Source: Planococcus donghaensis MPA1U2 (GTDB lineage Bacteria; Bacillota; Bacilli; Bacillales_A; Planococcaceae). From it: 50,775 nucleotides of DNA. Shown piece after piece: positions 26,432 to 34,601 of the stretch; the first letter of the stretch is position 1, and the number at the start of each line of letters is the position of its first letter. A program made the position numbers and the translations under genes. The notes under the pieces are model-generated. The model saw only the letters and a program-made list of their open reading frames with translations. It did not search any database and had not been told where the DNA came from. Where the stretch lies: NCBI RefSeq assembly GCF_000189395.1, contig NZ_AEPB01000007.1:1-50775 (forward strand), in the 5' to 3' direction.

Positions 26432-27715
26432 ATGTTAAGCATTCTTATCGGACTGATCCTTTTAATGGCACTTGCCTATTTGGGATGGTCTATTATATGG
26501 GTGGCTCCATTAGCAGCAGGAGTCGTAGCACTTTTAAGCGGACTAGACGTTTACTCAACATATACCGATACGTATATGAACGGTTTAGTAAATTTTGTAC
26601 AGAAATGGTTTCCGATTTTCTTACTGGGTGCGATATTCGGTAAATTGATGGAAGAAACAGGAGCGGCGAAAGCTGTTGCGAAAAAAGTCACTCAATTAAT
26701 CGGTGGCAAACGTGCAATTTTAGGCGTGCTGATCGCCTCTGCATTGTTGACTTATGGAGGAGTAAGTTTGTTCGTTGTCGTGTTTGCGGTCTATCCAATT
26801 GCACTTGAATTGTTCCGGGAAGCAAACGTTACACGTAAACTTTTAGTTCCTACTTTTGCGCTTGGTGCATTTACATTTACAATGACATCGATGCCCGGCA
26901 CACCGCAGATTCAAAACTTAATCCCGATTGCTTACTACAATACAACCCCAATGGCGGGCCCAGTTATTGGAATCGTCACTACGTTAATCATGGCAGTTGG
27001 AGGTTATGCTTGGTTAGCGTATCGAGAGAAAAAACTTTCGGCAAAAGGTGAAGGTTTTGTAATGCGTGAAACACCTGGTTCTTCAAAAAGTGATGAAAGT
27101 TCTACACCGAGTTGGTTCTTGTCATTAGTTCCTCTTATTGTAGTCGTGATTTTTTTGAACGTTGTAAAACTTGAACCAATTTATGCGTTAATGCTTGGTA
27201 TTGTTAGTATTATGCTAATCAACGTGAAAGTTTATAAGAAATTTATCTTCTCGATTAACGAAGGAGCAAAAGGTTCTGTTATGGCTATCCTTAACACCAG
27301 TGCGGCTGTTGGTTTTGGAGCTGTTATTGCAATCGTTCCTGCTTTTGACAACATTACAGAATGGCTACTTAATGTATCGGACAACCCTTTGGTTGCCCAA
27401 TCACTAGCGATTCAAGTAATGGCCATGATTACCGGATCTGCTTCAGGTGGTATGGGAATTGCGCTCAGTACACTAGGTGATACGTTTTATAACTTGTCAC
27501 AAACTACTGGCATCAACCCAGAAGTGTTCCACCGAATGGCTTCTGTTGCTGCGGGTGCATCTATTTTGCCAAACAATGGTGCATTATTAACTTTGCTTGC
27601 GGTAACTGGATTGACGCATAAAGAAACATATAAAGATGTCTTTGTTGTGGCATTGGTTATTCCAACAATCGCTGTAATCGTCGGCATTATTATGGGTGGC
27701 ATTGGTTTAGTATAA
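26432..27715 (+). CDS. GntP-family transporter paired with 3-hydroxybutyrate dehydrogenase
   Basis: 427 residues, about twelve helices, with the same family segments as the divergent neighbour: FGKLMEETGAAKAVAKKV, YGGVSLFVVVFAVYPIA, PGTPQIQNLIPIAYYNT and ILPNNGALLTLLAVTGL. RBS AGAGGAGAG. It is 43 nt from the dehydrogenase start, so the two make one operon: import of 3-hydroxybutyrate (inferred) followed by its oxidation. The two GntP copies differ by about 50 residues, mostly in the central loop, which is much shorter here. Confidence 0.9.
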   Translation: MLSILIGLILLMALAYLGWSIIWVAPLAAGVVALLSGLDVYSTYTDTYMNGLVNFVQKWFPIFLLGAIFGKLMEETGAAKAVAKKVTQLIGGKRAILGVLIASALLTYGGVSLFVVVFAVYPIALELFREANVTRKLLVPTFALGAFTFTMTSMPGTPQIQNLIPIAYYNTTPMAGPVIGIVTTLIMAVGGYAWLAYREKKLSAKGEGFVMRETPGSSKSDESSTPSWFLSLVPLIVVVIFLNVVKLEPIYALMLGIVSIMLINVKVYKKFIFSINEGAKGSVMAILNTSAAVGFGAVIAIVPAFDNITEWLLNVSDNPLVAQSLAIQVMAMITGSASGGMGIALSTLGDTFYNLSQTTGINPEVFHRMASVAAGASILPNNGALLTLLAVTGLTHKETYKDVFVVALVIPTIAVIVGIIMGGIGLV

Positions 27716-27758
27716 CCACATCAATTAAATTAAATTACATTATATGGAGGAATTTAAC

Positions 27759-28535
27759 ATGGTAGAACAAAAAGTCGTAATTATTACTGGATCTGCTCGT
27801 GGTATCGGTTTTGAAATTGGAAAACACTTCGCAGAAAATGGCGCAAAAGTCGTTTTATCAGATATTAATGATGAAGTGTTACAAGAATCTGCTCAATCAC
27901 TTAGAAACGATGGCTTTGAAGCAATCGGCGTTAAAGCTGATGTTACTAGCGAGTCTGAGCTTCAAAACTTAGTAGCAGAAACTAAAAAAACTTATGGTCG
28001 CGTTGACATCGTTATTAACAATGCCGGCTTGCAGCACGTATCTCCGATCGAAGAATTTCCAACAGCTAAATACGAATTGATGTTAAAAATCATGTTAACT
28101 GCACCGTTCATTTTGACGAAAACAGTTTTCCCAATCATGAAAGAACAAGGATTTGGTCGCATTATTAACATCTCTTCTATCAATGGTTTGATTGGTTTTG
28201 CTGGCAAAGCTGCTTACAACAGCGCGAAACACGGTGTTATTGGCTTAACAAAAGTCGCTGCTTTAGAAGGTGCAGAACACGGAATTACAGTTAATGCAAT
28301 TGCACCAGGTTATGTCGATACACCATTAGTACGTGGTCAAATGGCTGATTTAGCTAAGACACGTAATGTGCCAATCGAAAAAGTACTAGCAGAAGTTCTT
28401 TTACCGCTTGTGCCTCAAAAACGTTTGCTAGACGTTGCTGAAATTGCAGATGCTGCTCTTTACTTGGCAAGCAACAAAGCGAAAAGCATTACTGGCCAAA
28501 CAATCGTCATCGATGGCGGTTACACAGCACAATAA
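27759..28535 (+). CDS. bdhA: 3-hydroxybutyrate dehydrogenase (SDR family)
   Basis: 258 residues from ATG 27759 with GGAGG eight bases upstream; the longer start at 27744 would lie in the RBS. Classical short-chain dehydrogenase: cofactor loop TGSARGIG (10-17), Asp35 after the second strand pointing to NAD rather than NADP, NNAG (87-90), and catalytic Ser140, Tyr153 and Lys157 (YNSAK). The segment NAIAPGYVDTPLVRGQMADLA and the internal LLPLVPQKRLLDVAEIA match D-3-hydroxybutyrate dehydrogenases. It converts 3-hydroxybutyrate to acetoacetate in the cytoplasm. Followed by a strong terminator. Confidence 0.92.
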   Translation: MVEQKVVIITGSARGIGFEIGKHFAENGAKVVLSDINDEVLQESAQSLRNDGFEAIGVKADVTSESELQNLVAETKKTYGRVDIVINNAGLQHVSPIEEFPTAKYELMLKIMLTAPFILTKTVFPIMKEQGFGRIINISSINGLIGFAGKAAYNSAKHGVIGLTKVAALEGAEHGITVNAIAPGYVDTPLVRGQMADLAKTRNVPIEKVLAEVLLPLVPQKRLLDVAEIADAALYLASNKAKSITGQTIVIDGGYTAQ

Positions 28536-28547
28536 CTTTATACACGA

Positions 28548-28594
28548 AAAGGCGCAATGGTATTAGCTGAAAAGCTGATACCCATTGCGCCTTT
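28548..28594 (+). terminator. Terminator of the hydroxybutyrate operon
   Basis: AAAGGCGCAATGG and an inner AGCT stem pair with the complementary arm ending GCGCCTTTATT. Confidence 0.9.
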
Positions 28595-28714
28595 ATTATG
28601 GAAAAAATTGAAAGTCGCCTAATTTGCATAGCGTAAATGATTGAAGTTAAAAACTGCAATAATGAATCTCCTTTTTTATGCTACTAGACAAACAATAAGA
28701 AAGGAATAATAATG

Positions 28715-28744
28715 GGACATATGTCCTTTCGGTATTTTTTGACT
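28715..28744 (+). promoter_or_regulatory. 12-bp palindrome beside a -35 box, upstream of the YdcZ-Crp-YdcZ operon
   Basis: GGACATATGTCC (28715-28726) is a perfect palindrome. Eleven bases further on is TTGACT (28739-28744), and a weak AGATAT lies 17 bp after it. The position fits an operator for the Crp/Fnr-type protein of the same operon, but the sequence is not the classic TGTGA site. Confidence 0.45.
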
Positions 28745-28783
28745 GCTAGTACAGTTAATAAAGATATAAGGAGTGTGAATCAG

Positions 28784-29209
28784 ATGAAAGGCATATTTTT
28801 TGCATTGGCAGGAGGTTTTTTCCTGACGTTTCAAAGTGTCGCAAACGCCGCTATCAGTTCGCAAATTGGCACATGGCAAGCTGCCACGATGACCCAATTT
28901 ACTGGCTTTGTCTTAGCGTTGATAATTGTCTTAGCATTAAAAGATCGGTCATATCAACAGCTGACGCAGGTCTCGCCGCTTTATGCATCAGGCGGTATGC
29001 TAGCAGCAATCGTCCTGTTCAGCAACATGACAGCGATTCACCGTTTAGGTGTGACACTGACGATTGGCGTGTTTTTAATTGCACAACTAATCACAGCTGT
29101 GCTGATTGACTCTAAAGGTTGGCTGGACATGCCCAAAAAGACCATTGGGCGCAATCACCTCCTCGGTGTTGCCTTGATGATTGCAGGCGTCATCGTCTTG
29201 AAATGGTAA
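28784..29209 (+). CDS. YdcZ (DUF606) half-size DMT transporter, first copy
   Basis: 141 residues from ATG 28784, with AAGGAG ten bases upstream; an upstream extension of the frame has no RBS and covers the operator region. About five short helices, starting MKGIFFALAGGFFLTFQSVANA, and ending in a characteristic LLGVALMIAGVIVLKW. DUF606 proteins are small drug/metabolite transporter relatives that often occur in pairs and probably act as heterodimers in the membrane. The gene is 13 nt ahead of the Crp/Fnr gene, with a second DUF606 gene on its far side. Confidence 0.85.
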   Translation: MKGIFFALAGGFFLTFQSVANAAISSQIGTWQAATMTQFTGFVLALIIVLALKDRSYQQLTQVSPLYASGGMLAAIVLFSNMTAIHRLGVTLTIGVFLIAQLITAVLIDSKGWLDMPKKTIGRNHLLGVALMIAGVIVLKW

Positions 29210-29222
29210 AGGGGTGTCTATT

Positions 29223-29891
29223 ATGAAAAAAGAAACTGTATCCAGTTACCTTGAGCAATATAACTTGAGCACGATGTTCCCTGATCGCGTACAACAAGCA
29301 ATGCAGTTGGAAACTTACACAGGTGGTAACCGGTTGTTTTCACAAGGCGAGAAATCTGACACGCTTTATTTACTAGTAGAAGGAAAATTAAAAGTGTCAA
29401 GGCTATCGCCGGAAGGCAAAAGACTTATATTGGCATTTAAATCTCCTTTTGATTTTGTTGGAGATATTGAATATATCCGAAAATGTACGCTGATTAATAC
29501 AGTTGAAGCCGTTACCACAACAACAGTCATTCGCATTCCGTATGAGGCATTGGAAAATAGCATGACAAACAACACAGAATGGCTACAGTTTTTACTTGAG
29601 ACGATTACCCACAAGTTCGAGCTTAAATCGCATGCTATGAATTTCAGTTTATTGTATGCAGTCGATGTTCGGGTGGCCAGTTACTTATTAGCAATGACGC
29701 CAAATGACACCACGCTCGACTCGACTTCACTTGTAGACATGGCAGATTTAATCGGTACAAGCTATCGGCATTTGAATCGGGTATTAAAGCAGTTTGAAGA
29801 ACAAGGATGGATTTTGAAAAAGCGCGGGAAAATCACAATAATTAACCGTGATTCCATGTTAAAACAGTTTGGCAATAACATTTACGAATAG
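29223..29891 (+). CDS. Crp/Fnr-family regulator (YeiL-like)
   Basis: 222 residues from ATG 29223 (AAAGGGG eight bases upstream). The N-terminal half is a cyclic-nucleotide-binding beta roll (NRLFSQGEKSDTLYLLVEGKLKVSR, then FDFVGDIEYI); the phosphate-binding arginine of true cAMP receptors is not evident, so the ligand is unclear. The C-terminal half has a winged helix (DMADLIGTSYRHLNRVLKQFEEQGWI). No Fnr iron-sulfur cysteine cluster is present. Its position between two DUF606 transporter genes implies that it controls their expression. Confidence 0.9.
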   Translation: MKKETVSSYLEQYNLSTMFPDRVQQAMQLETYTGGNRLFSQGEKSDTLYLLVEGKLKVSRLSPEGKRLILAFKSPFDFVGDIEYIRKCTLINTVEAVTTTTVIRIPYEALENSMTNNTEWLQFLLETITHKFELKSHAMNFSLLYAVDVRVASYLLAMTPNDTTLDSTSLVDMADLIGTSYRHLNRVLKQFEEQGWILKKRGKITIINRDSMLKQFGNNIYE

Positions 29892-29902
29892 GAGGAACTT
29901 TA

Positions 29903-30388
29903 ATGGCAATCGGCATACTGCTAGCTTTTCTAGGTGGCGCATTTGTCTGCGTCCAAAACACCTTTAATGCGAACGTTAAAAAAAGGGTAAGTGTCTGGTC
30001 GACGACCGCCCTTGTTCTGCTTCTTGGCTTTGTCGCTTCGCTGGTAGCAGGACTCGTTTTCGAAGGAACGACTCTTTTCCACTTTCATGCCGAGCCGTGG
30101 TTTTGGTTCAGTGGCATTCTTGGAGTTGGGGTTGTTGCTTCCGTGACTCAAGGCGTCCAGAAATTGGGGCCGAGTGCAGCCATCTCACTGGTCATGATTT
30201 CTCAAATATTCTTTGGGCTTGTGTGGGATACACTTGGCTGGTTTGGTCTTGAAAAAGTTCCTTTTACTTGGCAGTCTCTTGCTGCAATTGTATTAATCGC
30301 AAGTGGCGCATTGCTGTTCCAACTTGGACCTAAGTCAACAACAACCCGCACCGCTTCTTCTGATGTTGCACAAACAAGCCGTGTGTGA
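29903..30388 (+). CDS. YdcZ (DUF606) half-size DMT transporter, second copy
   Basis: 161 residues, five or so helices, with the DUF606 pattern MAIGILLAFLGGAFVCVQNTFNANVKKRVSVW at the start and SLVMISQIFFGLVWDTLGWFG in the second half. It starts 11 nt after the regulator stop with an AGGAGG RBS and ends in a short hydrophilic tail. Probably the partner of the first DUF606 protein in a heterodimer; direction and substrate unknown. Confidence 0.85.
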   Translation: MAIGILLAFLGGAFVCVQNTFNANVKKRVSVWSTTALVLLLGFVASLVAGLVFEGTTLFHFHAEPWFWFSGILGVGVVASVTQGVQKLGPSAAISLVMISQIFFGLVWDTLGWFGLEKVPFTWQSLAAIVLIASGALLFQLGPKSTTTRTASSDVAQTSRV

Positions 30389-30429
30389 CAATCATAATTA
30401 TGCCTTTTATATATTGAAATAAGTAAAAA

Positions 30430-30467
30430 AACCCCAACAACCTGAACTTGTCAGAGTTGCTGGGGTT
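30430..30467. terminator. Bidirectional terminator between convergent genes
   Basis: AACCCCA (30430-30436) pairs with TGGGGTT (30461-30467) and CAAC with GTTG inside, with one mismatch. A run of A precedes it on the plus strand. Confidence 0.75.
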
Positions 30468-30481
30468 CTCTATTGTTCTTC

Positions 30482-31082
30482 TTATATCGGCTTTTGAACA
30501 GCAAGTTGAATTACATGGGACAAGCCATTGTGTAATGTTCCTTCATTTCTAATGACTTCTCCTGTGAAAAAATGGACGATTCGGTAATCGGTAAATGCCG
30601 TCAACACTTCTTCTGGCCGATATAAAAGTTGTTCTGATTTCGGACCGCCTGTCCCATAGTGGAGTTGATCCACAGAATAGACCTCCATTAAAAAATAACC
30701 TCCTGGTTTTAACGCACGTTTTACCCCTTCGAATGTTTGTTGTTGGACCTCTTGTGGATAATGACCAAACACACAAATAATTTCGTCCCATTTGTTTTCT
30801 GGCCATATGGCTTGCGACAAATCTACCAATTCGGTTGAGACAGTTACCGAACGATCTTTTGCGAGTTGCACTGTTTTATCCAAGCCACTTTGTGCAATAT
30901 CCCAGGAAGTAACTTGCATTCCTTGTTCTGCAAGATATACGGCATTGCGTCCTTCTCCCTCTGCTATCGCAAGGGCATCCCCTGAAAGATTAAAGTTTGG
31001 ATGGGTATTTTTTGATGAATACGTTTGGTTCTGTTCCGTACAAATATTCTTTCGTTTGAAAACGTTCATGCCAAGACGCCAT
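30482..31082 (-). pseudogene. SAM-dependent methyltransferase with one-base frameshift near its N-terminus
   Basis: The body is a class I methyltransferase: LAIAEGEGRNAVYLAEQG (SAM-binding loop), VTSWDIA, then WDEIICVFGHYP and LKPGGYFLMEVYS. The expected N-terminus MASWHERFQTKEYLYGTEPN is encoded in a different frame from ATG 31082, which has a perfect AGGAGG RBS (31090-31095). The frames meet at a run of six A on the coding strand (31008-31013); one base fewer gives a continuous protein of about 199 residues reading ...VFIKNTHPNF. The alternative start inside the body frame (31069) has no RBS. Family members are TehB/UbiE-like small methyltransferases with unknown substrates. Confidence 0.8.
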
Positions 31083-31201
31083 ACTTCTACCTCCTCATTA
31101 GTATTGATTTAATCATACCTGCCAAACAAAAAAGATGAAAAGATTGTGCTTTCCGATATAATAGGAAACGTTGAGCATAATACGGATGGAGAGATTTTTC
31201 T

Positions 31202-31237
31202 ATGATAATAAAAACAATATTGGACGTGCAACTATGA
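31202..31237 (+). CDS. Possible 11-residue leader peptide overlapping the next start
   Basis: ATG 31202 has GGAGAG eight bases upstream and encodes MIIKTILDVQL before TGA. That stop overlaps the ATG of the following membrane protein (ATGA, 31234-31237). The start of the large gene itself has no good RBS, so coupled translation through this short frame is a reasonable inference. Confidence 0.4.
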   Translation: MIIKTILDVQL

Positions 31238-31854
31238 GCTATGTCCCAATATTTCACTTAACAATCCCAGCCATATGGGTATCAGTCTTAATCGCAGCTG
31301 CATTAACAAGTTTTTTAGTACGCTTTGCATTAAAAGAAAAAGCGGGTGACTGGTTATGGAATGCGGTATCACTATATATCCTTATCTGGAAACTAAGCTA
31401 CATCCCGTTTAATTTCGAAAGTTTTCTTGAAATGCCTTTATCTATTCTTTATTTTAATGGTGGTTTATACGGTCATGTATTAGGAATTGTTTTAGTGATG
31501 GTGTATTTAACGGTTCTCTTAACTAAACAGCCGAAACTAGCTAACCAACCTGTATTTGCTTGGCTATTGTTTTTTGTATCTTATCAAGCTGTATTGCAGA
31601 TCTTCGAAAATAATGTACTAGAAGCAATTTTTCATAGCCTATTGCTGATAGTAAGTATTTCAGCTATTCGCTATCTAGTTAAGCGTGCAGATGTTCCGAC
31701 CGATTTACTACTCGGAGCCTTATTTACATTAGAACTGCTAATTGTAAGCGTATTTGCTCCCTTAATCTCTTGGCAAACTGCAACATTTGTTACACTTGCA
31801 GTAATAACGATTTATTTTTATAACCGATTTACACAGAAAGGAGAGATTGTATGA
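31234..31854 (+). CDS. Polytopic membrane protein coupled to a TlpA-like thioredoxin
   Basis: 206 residues if started at ATG 31234, where a hydrophobic N-terminus begins (SYVPIFHLTIPAIWVSVLIA); longer in-frame starts at 31171 or 31186 add a hydrophilic stretch and lack homology cues. About seven helices. The segment FNGGLYGHVLGIVLVMVY is faintly like prolipoprotein diacylglyceryl transferase, but the catalytic residues are not evident. The 3' end overlaps the thioredoxin gene by ATGA. Such a pair suggests that the membrane protein works with an extracytoplasmic thiol-disulfide step. A TATAAT box lies at 31157-31162 with no good -35. Confidence 0.7.
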   Translation: MSYVPIFHLTIPAIWVSVLIAAALTSFLVRFALKEKAGDWLWNAVSLYILIWKLSYIPFNFESFLEMPLSILYFNGGLYGHVLGIVLVMVYLTVLLTKQPKLANQPVFAWLLFFVSYQAVLQIFENNVLEAIFHSLLLIVSISAIRYLVKRADVPTDLLLGALFTLELLIVSVFAPLISWQTATFVTLAVITIYFYNRFTQKGEIV

Positions 31855-32405
31855 TTAAAAAAGTTCTTTTTGCAATTTTATTGTTAGCAGCTATTGCCAT
31901 TATTGCCACCAACTTCATAGCAAAAGAAAACGAATCTACAGAATCTAAAGTAGAATCCAATCAGTCTGTTACGACAGGGCTTACACCAGGAGCAGAAGCA
32001 CCCGATTTTACATTAACCGATCAAAATGGCGAAACGGTTCGCTTGTCCGATTATCGTGGAAAAAAAGTGATTCTTAATTTTTGGGCAACTTGGTGTCCGC
32101 CATGCCGCGCAGAAATGCCGCATATGCAACAATTTCATGAAAACAATCCAGGCGGTGACGTCGAAATACTGGCCGTTAATTTGACCTCCCAGGACAAAGG
32201 CGACGAAGCCATCCGTTCGTTTATTGATGAGTTTGGTTTAACTTTTCAAATTCCGATGGATGAATCCGGAGAAGTGGCACAAACATACCAAGTGCGCACA
32301 GTCCCGACAACTTATATTTTAAATACAAAAGGCGAAATTGCCCAGAAGATTGTCGGCCCAATGGATGAACAGGTTATGATCGATCAAACAGAAAACATCG
32401 ATTAA
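31851..32405 (+). CDS. Membrane-anchored TlpA/ResA-like thiol-disulfide oxidoreductase
   Basis: 184 residues. An N-terminal anchor (about 5-24) is followed by a short linker and a thioredoxin-fold domain: APDFTLTDQNGE, FWATWCPPCRAEMP with redox Cys82 and Cys85, and the cis-proline loop VRTVPTTYIL. It would act outside the membrane reducing disulfides, as ResA does for cytochrome c maturation, though the partner here is unknown. The start overlaps the preceding membrane protein gene (ATGA). A terminator follows. Confidence 0.92.
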   Translation: MIKKVLFAILLLAAIAIIATNFIAKENESTESKVESNQSVTTGLTPGAEAPDFTLTDQNGETVRLSDYRGKKVILNFWATWCPPCRAEMPHMQQFHENNPGGDVEILAVNLTSQDKGDEAIRSFIDEFGLTFQIPMDESGEVAQTYQVRTVPTTYILNTKGEIAQKIVGPMDEQVMIDQTENID

Positions 32406-32442
32406 AACAAGTATTCTAAACTCAATTCTAGCAACACAGTAG

Positions 32443-32496
32443 AAAACACCTTCAATGTAAGTACAGTTTAAAAATGTACTTGTTGAAGGTGTTTTT
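32443..32496 (+). terminator. Terminator of the membrane protein-TlpA operon
   Basis: AAAACACCTTCAA pairs with TTGAAGGTGTTTT, with an inner AAGTACA/TGTACTT stem, followed by T residues. Confidence 0.88.
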
Positions 32497-32513
32497 ATCT
32501 ATTTCATAAAATG

Positions 32514-34325
32514 TTAGTCTAACACGCAATACTTCTCAGTCAGTCTCATGTATTCGTCAATTGCATCTTTTAAAGGCTGTTGAGAAGCATGCCAAAATTC
32601 GCGTTTGGATATGTCTACATCCAAGAAGGTTTGCGCCAGTTGTTCGACTGTCATCCTTCCAGAATTACGTAAAAGTTCATCATAACGTTCTTCAAAGCCG
32701 GTTGGTGCTATGTTCGCCATTTCATATATGCCGTTGCTAAACAAGTACCCAATAGTATAAGGAATGTTGTAAAACGGTTTTTCGGCATCATAAAAATGGC
32801 TTGTATAAATCCATTTGTAAATTGCTAAATCTTCAATTTGTCCTTCATAAAAGGAGTTTTCTACACCACTCAACAATTCGTTTATTTCTTGGACAGATAA
32901 TGGTCCTTCTTTTCTTTTTTCATAGAATGCTTGTTCAAAACGGAACATGTTTGGTACGGCCCCTACATACATAAGTCCATTTTTGATTTTCATCTCTAGA
33001 AGTGCTAATTTATCTTGCTCATTGGTCGTTTGACCGATTACAGCGTCTAGTACTAAATTCTCCATAAATGTGGAGGCAGTCTCAGCGACACTTATGCCAG
33101 TTTGTTGAGCAAGTGCGGGTTCCTCATGAATGATGAAATTATGATAGGCATGCCCGAGTTCGTGAGCTAAGGTTAAAACATCTTGGTATGTTTCTCGATA
33201 AGTAAAAAATATACGACTTTCCTTCGATATAGGCAGTGAAGTGCAAAATCCACTTTCTGCTTTATTCGGGCGATTTTCGCTTTCGATCCAATCACTCTCA
33301 AACGCTATTTCTGCAAATCGCCCTAACTTTTCACTAAACCGATAAAATTGCGTCAAAATAATCTCTCTCGCTTCGTTATACGAAATTTTTTCAACAGGTG
33401 CAAATAATGGGGTAACTAAGTCAAACCAACTAGCTCGCTCTGTTCGACTCAATTCAAGTTTTCGTTGAATATAAGTTAAATAACTTTTCTTATTTTGATC
33501 AATTGAAGCAATCGCTAAATGGATCGTTTCTTCCTTTATATCGTTTTGTTCAATGGCTTCTTTTAATAAGTTAGTCCATCCTCGCTGTTCATATATATCT
33601 AGACGAGAGCCAGCAATATGATTGAATACAGCAGCAAATGAAGCGGCTTCTGCCTCACATACTTCTTTAATGCCTTGTGCTGCCCGCTTACGTAATGTGT
33701 CATCTTTAGAGTGAATCGCATAATTTAAGGCTTGGCCAATGGAAACTGACTCTCTATATCCATCCACTTCTAGCAACACTTTCAATTTTGAAAGCATAAA
33801 CTGTTGCTGTTGTTCCCAGCCTTTTATGCCATTTACAGACATTACACTGATTAACCTTTCCATTTCAGCAGGTAAACGATCACAAACTTCCTTTTTTTGT
33901 TTTTCTAAATAAAAGGTAATAGGTTGGATTTCTTCTAGTTGGATAAACTCATGCCATACATCTTCAGGCAATGAAGCAAGAAGTTGGTTTACTTTTACTT
34001 TTAACGTATCAATTTCTACTTTTAAACTATCACTTTTCTCTATTAGGCTAATCGCTGAACTATTATTAACATTTTCAGAATAGGCACAAAGCAAAAATTC
34101 ATCTACTTCCTCCCACTCACTCAGTATCAACTGAAACTGTTGAACTATGGAAAGTAATGGTTGCAAATTCTGCTTTCTTATTGCTATTTTATGTACGCTA
34201 ATTTCATCATTGACAATATATAACTGTTCCACTATACGACTTATAAGTTTAGCTAATTGAATTGATTGACTTCCACCTTTGTATAAAGAATTTAAATTCC
34301 AGTTTTGCACAACTAATTGATTCAC
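32514..34325 (-). CDS. M3-family oligoendopeptidase
   Basis: 603 residues from a GTG at 34325, preceded by GGAGGAG. The zinc site is HELGHAYHNF near residue 387 with the third ligand glutamate in SVAETASTFMEN about 25 residues on. The N-terminal half is helical and rich in charge, as in PepF-type enzymes, and the size is normal for the family. It cleaves short peptides in the cytoplasm. Single-gene unit with no clear link to neighbours; the region upstream to 34540 holds no gene. Confidence 0.93.
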   Translation of the reverse strand: MNQLVVQNWNLNSLYKGGSQSIQLAKLISRIVEQLYIVNDEISVHKIAIRKQNLQPLLSIVQQFQLILSEWEEVDEFLLCAYSENVNNSSAISLIEKSDSLKVEIDTLKVKVNQLLASLPEDVWHEFIQLEEIQPITFYLEKQKKEVCDRLPAEMERLISVMSVNGIKGWEQQQQFMLSKLKVLLEVDGYRESVSIGQALNYAIHSKDDTLRKRAAQGIKEVCEAEAASFAAVFNHIAGSRLDIYEQRGWTNLLKEAIEQNDIKEETIHLAIASIDQNKKSYLTYIQRKLELSRTERASWFDLVTPLFAPVEKISYNEAREIILTQFYRFSEKLGRFAEIAFESDWIESENRPNKAESGFCTSLPISKESRIFFTYRETYQDVLTLAHELGHAYHNFIIHEEPALAQQTGISVAETASTFMENLVLDAVIGQTTNEQDKLALLEMKIKNGLMYVGAVPNMFRFEQAFYEKRKEGPLSVQEINELLSGVENSFYEGQIEDLAIYKWIYTSHFYDAEKPFYNIPYTIGYLFSNGIYEMANIAPTGFEERYDELLRNSGRMTVEQLAQTFLDVDISKREFWHASQQPLKDAIDEYMRLTEKYCVLD

Positions 34326-34540
34326 TGGTAGTCTCCTCCATTTTCAATAAACACCCTAATTGTAGTAGGGTACACATAATTTTGATAAACAATTCAATAC
34401 AATTCTTTACAGCAATTAGCAATAATATATTTTCAAAAAAACTACTGTAAATTAACAGAAAACAGATTATCTTTGTACAGAATAACATTAATTCCCATAA
34501 AATAAACAAAAATTGTATACTTATTTCCTAATAATCAAAA

Positions 34541-34566
34541 AAAAGAAGCTTAACTATAAGCTTCTT
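34541..34566 (-). terminator. Terminator of the TetR-ABC operon
   Basis: AAGAAGCTTA (34543-34552) pairs with TAAGCTTCTT (34557-34566) around ACTA; eight T residues follow on the minus strand. Confidence 0.88.
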
Positions 34567-34601
34567 CCCCAAATCTATCTATTTCGCATATGATTTTCTT
34601 A

